A DNA stretch of 64,000 bases from JBGAKG01 sp044224495 (GTDB lineage: Bacteria; Myxococcota_A; Polyangia; Polyangiales; Polyangiaceae): positions 1 to 64,000 of the forward strand of contig JBGAKG010000034.1 in assembly GCA_044224495.1 (NCBI GenBank), written 5' to 3'. This document shows, one piece after another, positions 16,231 to 25,378 of this stretch. Each line of letters starts with the position of its first letter. Position 1 is the stretch's first letter. A program made the position numbers and the translations under genes. The notes beneath the pieces were generated by a model. That model ran no database searches. It worked only from the letters and a program-made list of their open reading frames with translations, and was not told the DNA's origin.

Positions 16231-17502
16231 ATGACGCCCCAACCCATCTCGGCTCCCAAAGTCGTGGTTCTCGGGTCCGGCTTCGGTGGGCTCGAGGCTG
16301 CGTTCTATCTCCGTAAACGCGTCGGAAGACGTATCCACCTGACCGTCGTGTCGGACGCCGACGAGTTTCTGTTCAAGCCGAACACCATCTACATACCGTT
16401 CGGCACGCCGCTCCACGAGCTCACTTTTCCCATCGCGCCCGTCTTCGATCGGCGCCACATCCATTTCGTGAGAGGACAAGCGCACGCCGTCGATCCGGCT
16501 CGCAAGACAGTCACGACCTCCGCCGGTCCGGTCGCATACGACCAGCTCGTCATTGCGACTGGGGCGACCATGCGTCCGAGCGAAATTCCAGGGCTTGCGG
16601 AGCATGCGAGCTCCATCTGGAGCCCGGCCGACATGGAGCGGCTCGGCGCGTCGCTACGTGCCCTGCTGGACCGCGTGTCTAGGGGCGCGCATGCACGCAT
16701 CGTCTTCCTCGTGCCTCCCAACAACAGGTGCTCGGGACCGCTCTATGAGCTCGTCTTCATGGTGGATACCCGACTGCGTCGGCACGGCGTGCGTCGACAG
16801 GTAGAGATCCGCTACGCGACATACGAGCATGGCTTCATCCAGGCTTTCGGGCCTCGTCTGCACGAATACGTGACCGAGGAGTTCACGAAGCGCGGGATAG
16901 TCGGCACGAACGACGCGATCGTAGAAGCGATCGAGCCGGGGCGCGTGTTCTTCGCTGGCGGCTCGGTGGAGTCGTTCGATCTGCTCGTGTCGTTCCCGCC
17001 GTACGTCGCCGCGCAACGATACGAAGGGCTTCCGTCCGACGACCGAGGCTTTCTGCACGCGGACCCGCGCACACGCCAGGTCGACGGGCACCCGGACATC
17101 TATGCCGTCGGCGACGCCAGCGACTTTCCCGTCAAGCAGGCCTTCCTGGCGCTGCTGCAGGCCGATGCCGTCGGCGAGCACATCGCCGAGCGCGTCCTCG
17201 GCGAGCAACCTTCCGCCGCATTCGACGCCGTGAGCATGTGCATCATGGAGCAGGGCGACAAAGCAACATTTGCTCAAGTACCCCTGGCCCTCACCGGGGA
17301 TCCCGAGATGCCGGTCGCCGTGCGCGAGGACGCTCTCGATCGGTATCGAGTCGGTACCGGGTCGGTGTGGCGCGTCGGTAAGAAGATGCTCGGCGCTGCG
17401 ATCCCCGAGCGATTCTCGCACGGGCGTCCGTTCCACGCCGGTGCGACCTGGGCCGTCATGGAGGCAGGCTTGAAGGTGATGACCGCGGCGTTCACCGATT
17501 GA
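16231..17502 (+). CDS. Sulfide:quinone-reductase-like FAD oxidoreductase
   Basis: 423 residues from ATG 16231. It has an N-terminal FAD-binding motif VVVLGSGFGGLEAA, a second dinucleotide stretch IVFLVPPNNRCSGPLYEL with a Cys, and a third FAD contact DIYAVGDASDFP, then KQAFLALLQADAVGEHI. This order fits the type II NADH dehydrogenase/sulfide:quinone reductase family. The C-terminal region (AVMEAGLKVM) is amphipathic and would sit on the membrane. Substrate cannot be fixed; SQR-type chemistry would fit a metal island because sulfide and persulfide precipitate or bind copper, but this is inference. Confidence 0.8.
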   Translation: MTPQPISAPKVVVLGSGFGGLEAAFYLRKRVGRRIHLTVVSDADEFLFKPNTIYIPFGTPLHELTFPIAPVFDRRHIHFVRGQAHAVDPARKTVTTSAGPVAYDQLVIATGATMRPSEIPGLAEHASSIWSPADMERLGASLRALLDRVSRGAHARIVFLVPPNNRCSGPLYELVFMVDTRLRRHGVRRQVEIRYATYEHGFIQAFGPRLHEYVTEEFTKRGIVGTNDAIVEAIEPGRVFFAGGSVESFDLLVSFPPYVAAQRYEGLPSDDRGFLHADPRTRQVDGHPDIYAVGDASDFPVKQAFLALLQADAVGEHIAERVLGEQPSAAFDAVSMCIMEQGDKATFAQVPLALTGDPEMPVAVREDALDRYRVGTGSVWRVGKKMLGAAIPERFSHGRPFHAGATWAVMEAGLKVMTAAFTD

Positions 17503-17525
17503 GCTCGTCGTGAGGTCGAAAGGTG

Positions 17526-18140
17526 TTACTGCACGGCCTTTGCGGCGGAGGTCGCGCCGCGAAAACGAATGGCCGTCGCGCGGAGCTTCGTCGGCCCGCG
17601 CCCGGCCTCGCCGTGATCGAAGGCGACGTCGATCAGGAGATCCGCGCGGAGGTCGAGCGCCCGCTGCTTCAGCCGGCGGAATGTCTCGTCCTCGTTGCCC
17701 ATGGCTCCCGGGACCTCGATCGAGCCGAGCACGTCGTACGCGCGCCCGCGGACGAGATCGCGACAGCGGACCGCCATCCCGGACAGATGCGTCGCTTCGT
17801 GCCCGTCACCATGCTCGAAGTCGACACCGACGACGGCCTCGGCGCCGAGCTCGGCGGCGCGGAGCTTGAGCTCGCCGAGCGCCTGCTCGCTGCTGGCGAC
17901 GTCTTCGTGAACGTCGACGAGTCCGAGCACTTCGGTGCGACACCCGAGGTCGTCCCGCGCTATCACGCGGACGCTCCGCGCAGCCTCTTCGAGCTGCGGG
18001 TCCGGTATGCGCATGCGCCGCTGCGCGTGAGCGCCATGACCGCTGGAGACTCCGTGCTCGGCCGCGTGATGAGGCGGCATGCATCCGGCAACGGACGCGA
18101 AGAGGACGAGGACGCCGGTCGTGCCAGGCAAGAGTCGCAT
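17526..18140 (-). CDS. Lipoprotein with two YbjQ (UPF0145)-like domains
   Basis: 204 residues. The signal peptide ends LFASVAGCMP (lipobox), followed by His-rich HHAAEHGVSSGHGAH. Two repeats follow: EVLGLVDVHEDV...LGAEAVVGVDFEHGDG (about 68-115) and DVLGSIEVPG...LRADLLIDVAFDHG (about 135-185). Both match the YbjQ/heavy-metal-binding-domain fold, normally a soluble pentameric protein of unknown function. A lipid-anchored tandem form is unusual. It is 18 bases downstream of a single-domain paralogue, so the two form an operon. Confidence 0.7.
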   Translation of the reverse strand: MRLLPGTTGVLVLFASVAGCMPPHHAAEHGVSSGHGAHAQRRMRIPDPQLEEAARSVRVIARDDLGCRTEVLGLVDVHEDVASSEQALGELKLRAAELGAEAVVGVDFEHGDGHEATHLSGMAVRCRDLVRGRAYDVLGSIEVPGAMGNEDETFRRLKQRALDLRADLLIDVAFDHGEAGRGPTKLRATAIRFRGATSAAKAVQ

Positions 18141-18158
18141 CGGAGAGCTCTCCTTCGG

Positions 18159-18566
18159 TCAGTCCGCCGCGAGGGGACGTCGGAGGTAACGGATGGCCAG
18201 ACCCGAGAGATGAATCGGCTCGCCGCCGTGGCCCTCGCCATGGGCGAAGTCGACGCCGATCACCGCGTCGGCCCCGAGCTCGGCGGCCTTCTGCCTGAGG
18301 ACCGCGAGCGCGCGATCGTGGTCGCCCATGGGGACGTGTGCGTCGACGATCCCCACGACCTCCGCTGGTCGATCCGGGCGCTTGGATGGGAGGACCTGGA
18401 TGTGCGACGGCGCAGGGCCGAGCGACGTTCCACCCGCGATCGGCGTTTCGGGCGCGGTATGCGCATCGACGACGACGGGCGACGGATGAACGACGATCGT
18501 CTGCGACGGCTCTTCGTGCGCGCAGCCAGCGAGCACGGCGACGCACGGCAGCACGATACGTTTCAT
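18159..18566 (-). CDS. Lipoprotein with one YbjQ-like domain
   Basis: 135 residues from ATG 18566 (MKRIVLPCVAVLAGCAHEEP, lipobox LAGC). After a Pro-rich linker the C-terminal domain VVGIVDAHVPMGD then LGADAVIGVDFAHGEG is a YbjQ-like module, closely similar to the first repeat of the next gene. The upstream ATG at 18635 is not used in this reading because it would hide the signal peptide. No operator copy precedes it. Confidence 0.68.
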   Translation of the reverse strand: MKRIVLPCVAVLAGCAHEEPSQTIVVHPSPVVVDAHTAPETPIAGGTSLGPAPSHIQVLPSKRPDRPAEVVGIVDAHVPMGDHDRALAVLRQKAAELGADAVIGVDFAHGEGHGGEPIHLSGLAIRYLRRPLAAD

Positions 18567-18776
18567 GAGACTCCTCGGCGCGGGCCGAGCGTTCACGAGC
18601 AAGCCGCGCGCCGGAGTGAAAGTCGCGATGGACACGCGAGGCCCGCCGCCTGCGTCGCCGCTCGTTCACGACGCGCCGCTGCGAGACGCGACACCCCGCG
18701 ACGCGGCGGTCGTGATCCGAACGAACCTCGGGGCGGGGGCGAGCGCGACGCAGCCGAGGGTGGCGGCGAGACCGGT

Positions 18777-18980
18777 CTACACCCCCGCGACGCCGAGATG
18801 CCACCGCGCCATTTCGATCCAACCTAGCGACGGCGCAACGACGGCGGTCAGTGCGCTCACGCCCTCGCCGCTGCGCCTGACCGCGAGCAGCAGCGGCGGC
18901 CGAGTCGACGTCGAGCTGCCCGCCGGCGGCGCTTCGCAGCATGCGGGGGGCGCGCCCGTCGCGAGCGCGACCCAGATCAT
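18777..18980 (-). CDS. Doubtful small hydrophobic protein
   Basis: 67 codons, starting MIWVALATGAPPACCEAPPA and ending in a moderately hydrophobic stretch (LTAVVAPSLGWIEMARWHLG). It begins 38 bases downstream of the response-regulator stop, so it could be the tail of that operon. There is no clear ribosome-binding site and the opposite strand is open too. The rest of the 450-bp stretch 18567-19017 shows nothing else I can support. Confidence 0.22.
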   Translation of the reverse strand: MIWVALATGAPPACCEAPPAGSSTSTRPPLLLAVRRSGEGVSALTAVVAPSLGWIEMARWHLGVAGV

Positions 18981-19017
18981 GTGCGAAGGCAGACCAGCGC
19001 CGGCGACGGGCCCCGGG

Positions 19018-20403
19018 TCACTTCGCGCGGAAGTCTTCGGCTCGTACGCCGTGCCGCTTCATCAGCCGGTGGAAGCTCTCACGCTCGATCCCGGCACGCT
19101 CGGCGGCGGCTGTGACGTTTCCCTGCACCTCGCGCAGGAGACCGATGAGGTACTCGCGGGTCGCACGATCGCGCTCGACCGCGATCGCCTCACGGTAGGG
19201 CAACGACGTGAGTGGCTGCTCGCTCCGCGGCGCGTTCGCATCGCGGCGGATCTCTGCTGGCAGGGCGTCCGCCCCAAGGACCTCGCTCGTCGATACCGCG
19301 ACCGCCCGCGCGAGCGCGTTCTCGAGCTGCCGCACGTTCCCCGGCCATTCGTACGCGAGCAGCGCATCGATGGCCTCCGGCGAGAGCTCTCGCGGTCTCG
19401 TTCCGGAAGCGGCGACCGCCCGCGCGAGGAGCGCGTCCGCAAGCAGCGGGATGTCCTCTCGGCGCTCGCGTAGAGCCGGTAGCGCGATGGAAAGCACGTG
19501 CAGGCGGTAGTACAGGTCCTCGCGGAAACGCCCGACTTCGACGGCTCGCGCGAGATCGATATTCGTCGCCGCGATGACGCGGACATCGATGCTCTGCTCC
19601 TCGGTGCCTCCAACGCGTCGCACCGCGCGTTCCTGGAGGGCACGTGTCAGCTTCACCTGGACGGCGAGCGGGAGCTCACCGATCTCGTCGAGGAAGAGCA
19701 CGCCTCCCGCAGCCTCCTCGAAGAGCCCGCGCTTGTTCGCGACGGCTCCCGTAAAGGCGCCGCGGACGTGCCCGAAGAGCTCGGACTCGATCAGGTTCTC
19801 GGGAAGCGCCCCGCAGTTGACCGGGACGAACCGGCGCGAAGCACGCGGGCTCCTGGCGTGAATCGCGCGCGCGACTAGCTCTTTGCCTGTGCCGCTCTCG
19901 CCCGTCACGAGGACGATGGCATCGGATTGCGCTGCGCAATCGATCAGCTCGAAGACATGCTTCATCGCTTCGCTCTCGCCGAGCAAGCGTGGGCCCGCGA
20001 TGCTCTTCGCGGCTTGCGGCCTACGCTGCGACGCCATGCGCCGGCGCTCTAGCGCCTGCTCGATTGCAGAGATCGCGTCGTCGGGATCGAACGGCTTCGT
20101 CAGGTAGTCGGCTGCGCCGTACTTCATGGCGCGAACCGCGTCCTCTATCGTGCCGTACGCGGTCATGAGGATGACCTCGACGTCCATGCCGCTCTCTCGG
20201 ATCTTCTGGAGGACGGTCATCCCGTCCGCGCCCGGCATGCGGATGTCGCTCACGACGACGTCGAAGGGTCCCTGCGCGAGCAGTTCGAGCGCCTTCGTGC
20301 CGTCCGATGCGCAGACGATCTCGAGATCCGGGGGCGCGAGCCGGCGGAAGAGCGCCAGGAAGTTCTCCTTGTCATCGACGACGAGGATACGTCCGCGCTT
20401 CAT
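19018..20403 (-). CDS. Sigma-54-dependent response regulator (NtrC family)
   Basis: 461 residues from ATG 20403. The receiver domain (1-120) has DD at 10-11, phospho-acceptor Asp53 (VVVSDIRMPG) and the LTKPF lysine. The AAA+ domain has GESGTGKE (Walker A, about 170), GAFTGA (about 216, the sigma-54 contact), a Walker-B LFLDEIGEL and an arginine-finger region. The C-terminal helix-turn-helix is NVTAAAERAGIERESFHRLM. It activates sigma-54 promoters on phosphorylation. The start overlaps the kinase stop by four bases (ATGA), so the pair is one operon under operator copy 6, suggesting self-regulation. Its placement makes it the prime candidate to read metal stress in this island. Confidence 0.93.
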   Translation of the reverse strand: MKRGRILVVDDKENFLALFRRLAPPDLEIVCASDGTKALELLAQGPFDVVVSDIRMPGADGMTVLQKIRESGMDVEVILMTAYGTIEDAVRAMKYGAADYLTKPFDPDDAISAIEQALERRRMASQRRPQAAKSIAGPRLLGESEAMKHVFELIDCAAQSDAIVLVTGESGTGKELVARAIHARSPRASRRFVPVNCGALPENLIESELFGHVRGAFTGAVANKRGLFEEAAGGVLFLDEIGELPLAVQVKLTRALQERAVRRVGGTEEQSIDVRVIAATNIDLARAVEVGRFREDLYYRLHVLSIALPALRERREDIPLLADALLARAVAASGTRPRELSPEAIDALLAYEWPGNVRQLENALARAVAVSTSEVLGADALPAEIRRDANAPRSEQPLTSLPYREAIAVERDRATREYLIGLLREVQGNVTAAAERAGIERESFHRLMKRHGVRAEDFRAK

Positions 20404-21887
20404 GCGAACCCCTCCAGCGCTTCGGGCGCCGATTCGAGGCTGACCTCGACACGCGTGCCTCCGCCTTCGACGGCGTCGAAGCGGATGTCGCCGCGGTGCG
20501 CCTCGACGATCGCCCGCGCGATGGCAAGACCGAGACCGGTCCCGGCGTCCTTCGTAGTGAAGAACGGCTCGAACAGACGCGCCTTCGTCGATGCGGAGAT
20601 ACCGGGACCATCGTCGCACACGGTCAGGATCGCCTTCCTCTTCCGCACCCTCGCCTCGACGCGGATGGTGCCGCCGTCAGGCGTTGCCTCCGCGGCGTTG
20701 GTCAGGAGATTGAGCACGACCTGGCGCAGCTTCGCCTCGTCACCGAGCGCGAGCACCGGGCGATCGGCGTGCTTCACCACCACCTCGCGGCGCGCGAGCT
20801 TCCCCGTCGCGTTCAGACGATCGACGCCGTCTTGTGCGAGGTGCACAAGGTCAACCGGCGCGAACCGGGGCGTGTCCTGCCGCGACATGTCGAGGAGCGC
20901 CTGAACGATGCGCTGGCATTGCTTCGCCTCGTCCTCGATCGCGACGAGCGCCTCGTCGTCCGCCCCTTGCCTCCGGATCACTTTCGCGTACCCGAGGATG
21001 ATGCCGAGGGGGCCGTTGATCTCGTGCGCGACGCCGGCGCATAGCCGGCCGATGGACGCCAGCTTCTGCGACTGCAGGAGGTCTTGCTGGTGGCGGTCGA
21101 GTCGCGCGGCCATGTCGTTGAACGAGCGCGCGAGCTCCGCGAGCTCGTCGCTGCCCCCGAGCTGGATCCGCCGGGAGAGATCCCCGTCGCCGATTTGCCG
21201 AGCGCCTTCACGGAGCGCGGAGACCCTTCGCACGATCGAGCGGGTCGTCAGGATGGCGGCGACGGCGGCGAGCAGCGCGGCGGCGCCGAAACAGCTCAGG
21301 AGCGTGACGCGTACCCGTGCTCGCTCCTGCTCGGCTCGGACCCGGGCAACGTCGCTGCGTGACTCGAAGCGATCGTTCAGCTCCCGCACGAGCATCGCGA
21401 CGCGGCCGACGACGAGCTCCGTCTCGGCGTGCAGGCGAACGACCTCGTCGCGCTCCCCCCGATCGATGGCTGGCAGCGTGACCCTCACGAAGTCCTCGTC
21501 GTTCTTGGCCACGAGCGTGGCGATCTCCGAGGCCAGCATGTGCTCCTCGGAGGAAACAGCGTGCGCCGTGAGGTCCTCGGTCGACTTCCTCGTCGTGTCC
21601 GCGATCTGTCGATAGTGGTCCAGGTGGCTGCGGTTCCACTCGATGATCGTGTGCGCCTGATGGATGTACTGTTCGCGGACGAGCGCCGCGACGCGGTGCC
21701 CGTCGTGCTTCGCGCGATCGACGGCGGCCACGTCGTGGTCAGCATGCTCAAGCTCGCCCATCGCCGGGAGCACCACAAGGAGCGCCACTGCAAAGAGGAC
21801 GAGCACGCCGGCGAACGTCGCACCGAGACGCCAACCCGTCGAAACACGCGGGCCCCGAGCACGAGCGATCTTCCGCGACCTGGCCAT
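20400..21887 (-). CDS. Membrane sensor histidine kinase
   Basis: 495 residues from ATG 21887. TM1 (WRLGATFAGVLVLFAVALLVV, about 20-40), a helical periplasmic sensor region (about 45-200) with many His residues (HADHDVAAVDRAKHDGH, HQAHTIIEW), TM2 (FGAAALLAAVAAILT), a HAMP linker, HisKA with GVAHEINGPLG (His about 287) and HATPase motifs LNLLTNAAE, DDGPGIS, GTGLGLAIA. It phosphorylates the partner regulator. The His-rich sensor suggests it reads a metal directly; that is inference. A TAGAAT (-10-like) lies at 21904-21899, just downstream of operator copy 6. Confidence 0.92.
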   Translation of the reverse strand: MARSRKIARARGPRVSTGWRLGATFAGVLVLFAVALLVVLPAMGELEHADHDVAAVDRAKHDGHRVAALVREQYIHQAHTIIEWNRSHLDHYRQIADTTRKSTEDLTAHAVSSEEHMLASEIATLVAKNDEDFVRVTLPAIDRGERDEVVRLHAETELVVGRVAMLVRELNDRFESRSDVARVRAEQERARVRVTLLSCFGAAALLAAVAAILTTRSIVRRVSALREGARQIGDGDLSRRIQLGGSDELAELARSFNDMAARLDRHQQDLLQSQKLASIGRLCAGVAHEINGPLGIILGYAKVIRRQGADDEALVAIEDEAKQCQRIVQALLDMSRQDTPRFAPVDLVHLAQDGVDRLNATGKLARREVVVKHADRPVLALGDEAKLRQVVLNLLTNAAEATPDGGTIRVEARVRKRKAILTVCDDGPGISASTKARLFEPFFTTKDAGTGLGLAIARAIVEAHRGDIRFDAVEGGGTRVEVSLESAPEALEGFA

Positions 21888-21927
21888 CTGCGCGCAGCAT
21901 TCTAGAGGGGTGCTGGGGCGGTGGGCT

Positions 21928-21944
21928 GTAACCGACGCGGTCAC
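21928..21944. promoter_or_regulatory. Operator copy 6 (GTAAC-N7-GTCAC)
   Basis: GTAAC-cgacgcg-GTCAC, 41 bases upstream of the histidine-kinase start. On the minus strand a TAGAAT at 21904-21899 would put the operator centre close to -44 of the transcript, the classic place for an activator overlapping the -35. Confidence 0.68.
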
Positions 21945-22122
21945 TGACGAGGGTGCCAGTGACGCGAGTTCCGCTTGAGCACCGAAAAGCGCGAGAATTG
22001 CGTGGAAGGCGCCCGACACCTCGACTGCAAGCGACGATCGGGCCGTGACGGACTATCGCGAGGCAAGCGCAAGCGCACGCCGGCACCGAGACCTCGCCGG
22101 CAATCCGGTGGCGACGTGTCGC

Positions 22123-22139
22123 GTGACCGCGGCGGTTAC
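22123..22139. promoter_or_regulatory. Operator copy 7 (GTGAC-N7-GTTAC)
   Basis: GTGAC-cgcggcg-GTTAC, 60 bases upstream of the NHL-type lipoprotein at 22199. TTGCGA (22151) and TACGAC (22174) with a 17-base spacer lie between. Confidence 0.68.
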
Positions 22140-22198
22140 GGTCGATCGCCTTGCGAGCGCGACCGTACGGCGCTACGACGCGCGCCTCGGAGCCAAGC

Positions 22199-23365
22199 AT
22201 GAATCGTCTTTCGCCCCTTTCGTCTGTCGCCGCTGTGCTCGCCGTACTCGCCGTGGCCGGGTGTTCGTCGTCCTCCTCGTCGCCGGCTCCGACCGGAGGT
22301 GATCCGGGCTCCGGGAAGTGCACCGCTGCTGCGTCATGCGGGGAGCAAGCGAAGGGAACGGAGATCGGCCGCGGCGATGGGACGGCGGCGTCCGTCACGC
22401 TCACCGAGATGTACCAGACGAACGCGGCGTCGAAGCTCGTCGACCTCGCGTTCCATCCCGAGCGCCAGGACGAGCTCTGGGTCATCGGCTCGGGTGACGA
22501 CACCGTTCACGTCGGCACCGCGGCCAGCTCGGACGCCCCCACGTGGAAGAAGCTCCACGATCCGGCAGCCGCGCACTTCATGCACAAGCCGCCCGCGCTC
22601 GCGATGGGCGACAACAACACCTGGGCGACCTGCGGAGACAACGACAACAGCCAGAACGATCCGAACGGCGAGCCCAACGAATTCGTCGGGCCTTCGCTGT
22701 TCAGCGCCGACCTCTCGGTCTTCGCGAAGCGTGTGACCCAACTCGGTTCGCACCTCGATATGCTGCACAATACGCCGTTCTGCCGCGGGATCGCCCACCA
22801 GTCCGGCAACTGGTACTGGGTCTTCAACGCGAACGAGAAGTCGCTCGACAAGTACAACTTCGGCAAGGACCACGGCCCAGGCAACGACGATCACTCCGAC
22901 GGGGAGATCTACCGCTACGCCCAGGGTAAGGTCCGAGGCGCGGCGGACGGGACGCCGAGCAACCTCTTTTTCGACGCGGAGGACAACTTCCTCTACGTCG
23001 CCGATACCGGCAACCAGCGGATCGTCCGCCTCGATACGACACGGGGGACGAAGGCAGGGGCGCTGGCGCGGAAGAACGAGCCGCTCAAGGACAGCGGCGT
23101 CATGAGCGGAACGGACGTCGAGCTCGTCGTCGACGCGGGGACGCTCGAGAAGCCGAGCGGCATCGAGATCAAAAATGGTCTCATCTACGTGACCGACGCG
23201 GCGACGAGCACCTTCCACGTCTTCGAGAAGTCCGGCACGCTCGTCCGCAGCCTCGCGACCGAACTCCCGGCGGGCTCGCTCGCAGGCTTCACGTTCGGTC
23301 CCGACGGGAAGATCTGGTTCACCGACAAGGTCGGTGGCCGCGTCCTGCGCATCGACCCGCAGTAG
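22199..23365 (+). CDS. NHL/beta-propeller-type lipoprotein
   Basis: 388 residues from ATG 22199, with GGAG upstream. The signal peptide ends AVLAVAGCSSSS (lipobox and Ser run). The mature part has repeated propeller-like blades: VDLAFHPERQDELWVIG, NLFFDAEDNFLYVADTGNQR, SGIEIKNGLIYVTDAATSTF and AGFTFGPDGKIWFTDKVGGR. Metal-type residues (His, Met) are common in AHFMHKPPALAMGDNN and HLDMLHNTPFC. It is under operator copy 7, so a place in the metal regulon is likely. Family role (ligand sensing, enzyme or scaffold) is unknown. Confidence 0.75.
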   Translation: MNRLSPLSSVAAVLAVLAVAGCSSSSSSPAPTGGDPGSGKCTAAASCGEQAKGTEIGRGDGTAASVTLTEMYQTNAASKLVDLAFHPERQDELWVIGSGDDTVHVGTAASSDAPTWKKLHDPAAAHFMHKPPALAMGDNNTWATCGDNDNSQNDPNGEPNEFVGPSLFSADLSVFAKRVTQLGSHLDMLHNTPFCRGIAHQSGNWYWVFNANEKSLDKYNFGKDHGPGNDDHSDGEIYRYAQGKVRGAADGTPSNLFFDAEDNFLYVADTGNQRIVRLDTTRGTKAGALARKNEPLKDSGVMSGTDVELVVDAGTLEKPSGIEIKNGLIYVTDAATSTFHVFEKSGTLVRSLATELPAGSLAGFTFGPDGKIWFTDKVGGRVLRIDPQ

Positions 23366-23442
23366 CGCGGCGCGAGCACGGGGCTGCCCTTGGCTCGGCG
23401 GGCACGTGTTTTGCGTATGCACCGGAGCGCAGGGCCCTCCCG

Positions 23443-24096
23443 ATGACAGCCGCGCTCGAACCGTCCGCCTCGCAGCCGGGCCTTGGTCGACCGACCGCGC
23501 TCGTGCGCAAGCGTTACGACCGCATCGCTCCCATCTACGACCTCCTCGAAGGGCCGATGGAGATCGGCGCACGGATCTGGCGGGGGGCACAGTGGGCGAA
23601 CATCGGCGCAGAGCGGGTGCTCGAGGTCGGTGTCGGCACCGGAAAGAGCATCGCGCTGTACCCCCGCGGGGCCGAGGTCACCGCCATCGACATCTCGCCG
23701 CGCATGCTCGAGCGTGCGCGAAGGCGCCCTGTGCCGACGGGCGCGTCCGTGGAGCTCCTCGAGGCAGACGTTCAGGCGCTTCCATTCGGGGACGGAGCGT
23801 TCGACATCGTCGTAGCGACGTTCGTGTTCTGCTCTGTGCCGGACCCGGTGCGCGGGTTGCGCGAGGTCCGCCGCGTCCTGCGGCCGGAGGGCCGCCTCTC
23901 GATGGTCGAGCACGTTCTCTCGAAGAAGCGGTGGTTGCGGCCGGTGATGAAGGCGCTCGATCCACTCACTGCTCGGCTATGGGGAGCGCACATCGACCGG
24001 GACACGGAGGAGAACGTCGCGCGTGCCGGCTTCTCGTGGTTCGACTCGCGGAACCTCGCGCTCGACGTGGTCAAGTCGATCGTGGCCCGACGATGA
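23443..24096 (+). CDS. Class I SAM-dependent methyltransferase
   Basis: 217 residues. It has motif I LEVGVGTGKSI (about 63-73), an acidic residue AIDIS for SAM ribose binding, and the post-motif pattern DIVVATFVFCSVPDPVRGL then LRPEGRLSMVEHV, as in the UbiE/phospholipid methyltransferase group. The N-terminus RYDRIAPIYDLLEGPME also fits UbiE-type enzymes. Substrate unknown; quinone or lipid head-group methylation is possible. No operator copy precedes it. Confidence 0.85.
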   Translation: MTAALEPSASQPGLGRPTALVRKRYDRIAPIYDLLEGPMEIGARIWRGAQWANIGAERVLEVGVGTGKSIALYPRGAEVTAIDISPRMLERARRRPVPTGASVELLEADVQALPFGDGAFDIVVATFVFCSVPDPVRGLREVRRVLRPEGRLSMVEHVLSKKRWLRPVMKALDPLTARLWGAHIDRDTEENVARAGFSWFDSRNLALDVVKSIVARR

Positions 24097-24194
24097 CGCA
24101 CCATAGGTACGCGCTCGCGATCGACGTCGTCGCGCAGATCCTGCGTCGCCCACGGCAGGAACGGGCGTTGCACGACGCCTTGAGCGTGCGCTGA
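24093..24194 (+). CDS. Possible 33-residue small protein
   Basis: Its ATG overlaps the methyltransferase stop (ATGA at 24093-24096). It encodes MTHHRYALAIDVVAQILRRP and a charged tail. The coupling suggests it is translated, but it is too short to recognise and may be chance or the stub of a truncated gene. Confidence 0.3.
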   Translation: MTHHRYALAIDVVAQILRRPRQERALHDALSVR

Positions 24195-24210
24195 GTTCCA
24201 GGAGTGAGCC

Positions 24211-25341
24211 ATGAGGGCAGGGGAGATCCTGATCGTGGGCGGATACGGCGAGGTCGGTCGTATTCTGGCGGCGGAGCTCGAGGCGTCCCAGTCCCAACCG
24301 AATCGCGTCATCGTCGGCGGTCGACACCCCGAGCGGGCGACCGACGTGCCTGCGCGGCGCATCGACGTCGACGATCCGGGCTCGATCGACGCGGCGCTCG
24401 ACGATGTCAGCGTGGTCGTCGCCTGCGTGCGCCAGCGCGAGCCGCATCTGCTGCGCGCCGCAATCCGCCGTGGCATCGCCTACACGAGCATCGCTCCGCC
24501 ATGGATGCCGTGGCACGAGACGCAGCCCCTCCACGAAGAAGCGAAGCGTACGGGCGCGCGTATCGTCCTCGCGGCGGGACTCGAGCCCGGGATCACGAGC
24601 GTGCTCGTGCGCGCAGCCGCCGATCAGCTCGGCCAAGTGGACGCGGTCGAGACGGCGCTCTTGCTCTCGCTCGGCGATTCCTACGGGCCGGACTCGATGG
24701 CGTTCATCTTCGAAGAGGTGACCGAGCCCTACTCGATTGTCGTCGAGGGACACGCGCGGCAAGTGAAGGCATTCGAGCGGCCTTCGCTCGTCTCGTTCCC
24801 GAGCCCGATCGGTGTACGTCGCGCCTACACGATGCCGTTTCGCGACCAGCTCTACTATCCGTCGACGCTCGGCGCGACGACCGCGATCGCGCACATCGCG
24901 CTCGATCCCCCATGGCTCGCGGACGTGCTGTCCTTGGTGCTGCGCGCAGGCTTGAGGCGCGCACTCCAGGGCGGCGGCACGCGCGGTACGGTGGACAGCT
25001 GGCTCGGGAAGCTCCGTCGCCGATACGCCGGCCGCGATCTTTACGCGCTCGTCGTCGAGGCGCGCGGCGGCGGACGCACGATCCGCTCGACGCTCCTCGG
25101 TCGAAAACAGGCGACGGCGACCGCCGTGGGGGTCGCCGCCATCACCGAGGCGCTCTGGGCACACGAAGTCGATGCGCCTGGCGTGTGGCTGGCCGAACAG
25201 GTGATCGCTCCTGCGCCCTTCCTCGCGCGGCTCGCGGCTCACGGGCTCGTTCCCGTCACCGAGGAACACTCCGGACCGGTGCGTGCCCCGTCTTCCCGCG
25301 TGATACCAATCTCCGAGCGTTTTCGTCGCGCGTTCGGGTGA
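24211..25341 (+). CDS. Saccharopine-dehydrogenase-like NAD(P) oxidoreductase
   Basis: 376 residues. The N-terminal Rossmann motif ILIVGGYGEVGRILAAELE and IVGGRHPERA fit the saccharopine dehydrogenase NADP-binding domain, followed by VVVACVRQREPHLLRAAIRR and a substrate domain with GLEPGITSVLVRAAAD. Related bacterial enzymes act on lipids or unknown substrates. It lies downstream of the methyltransferase in the same direction (16 bases after the mini-ORF), so these are probably co-transcribed. Link to the metal island is by location only. Confidence 0.8.
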   Translation: MRAGEILIVGGYGEVGRILAAELEASQSQPNRVIVGGRHPERATDVPARRIDVDDPGSIDAALDDVSVVVACVRQREPHLLRAAIRRGIAYTSIAPPWMPWHETQPLHEEAKRTGARIVLAAGLEPGITSVLVRAAADQLGQVDAVETALLLSLGDSYGPDSMAFIFEEVTEPYSIVVEGHARQVKAFERPSLVSFPSPIGVRRAYTMPFRDQLYYPSTLGATTAIAHIALDPPWLADVLSLVLRAGLRRALQGGGTRGTVDSWLGKLRRRYAGRDLYALVVEARGGGRTIRSTLLGRKQATATAVGVAAITEALWAHEVDAPGVWLAEQVIAPAPFLARLAAHGLVPVTEEHSGPVRAPSSRVIPISERFRRAFG

Positions 25342-25378
25342 AGTTTCCGATCGCCATGGAGGCGTAGAGGGTTCCGTC

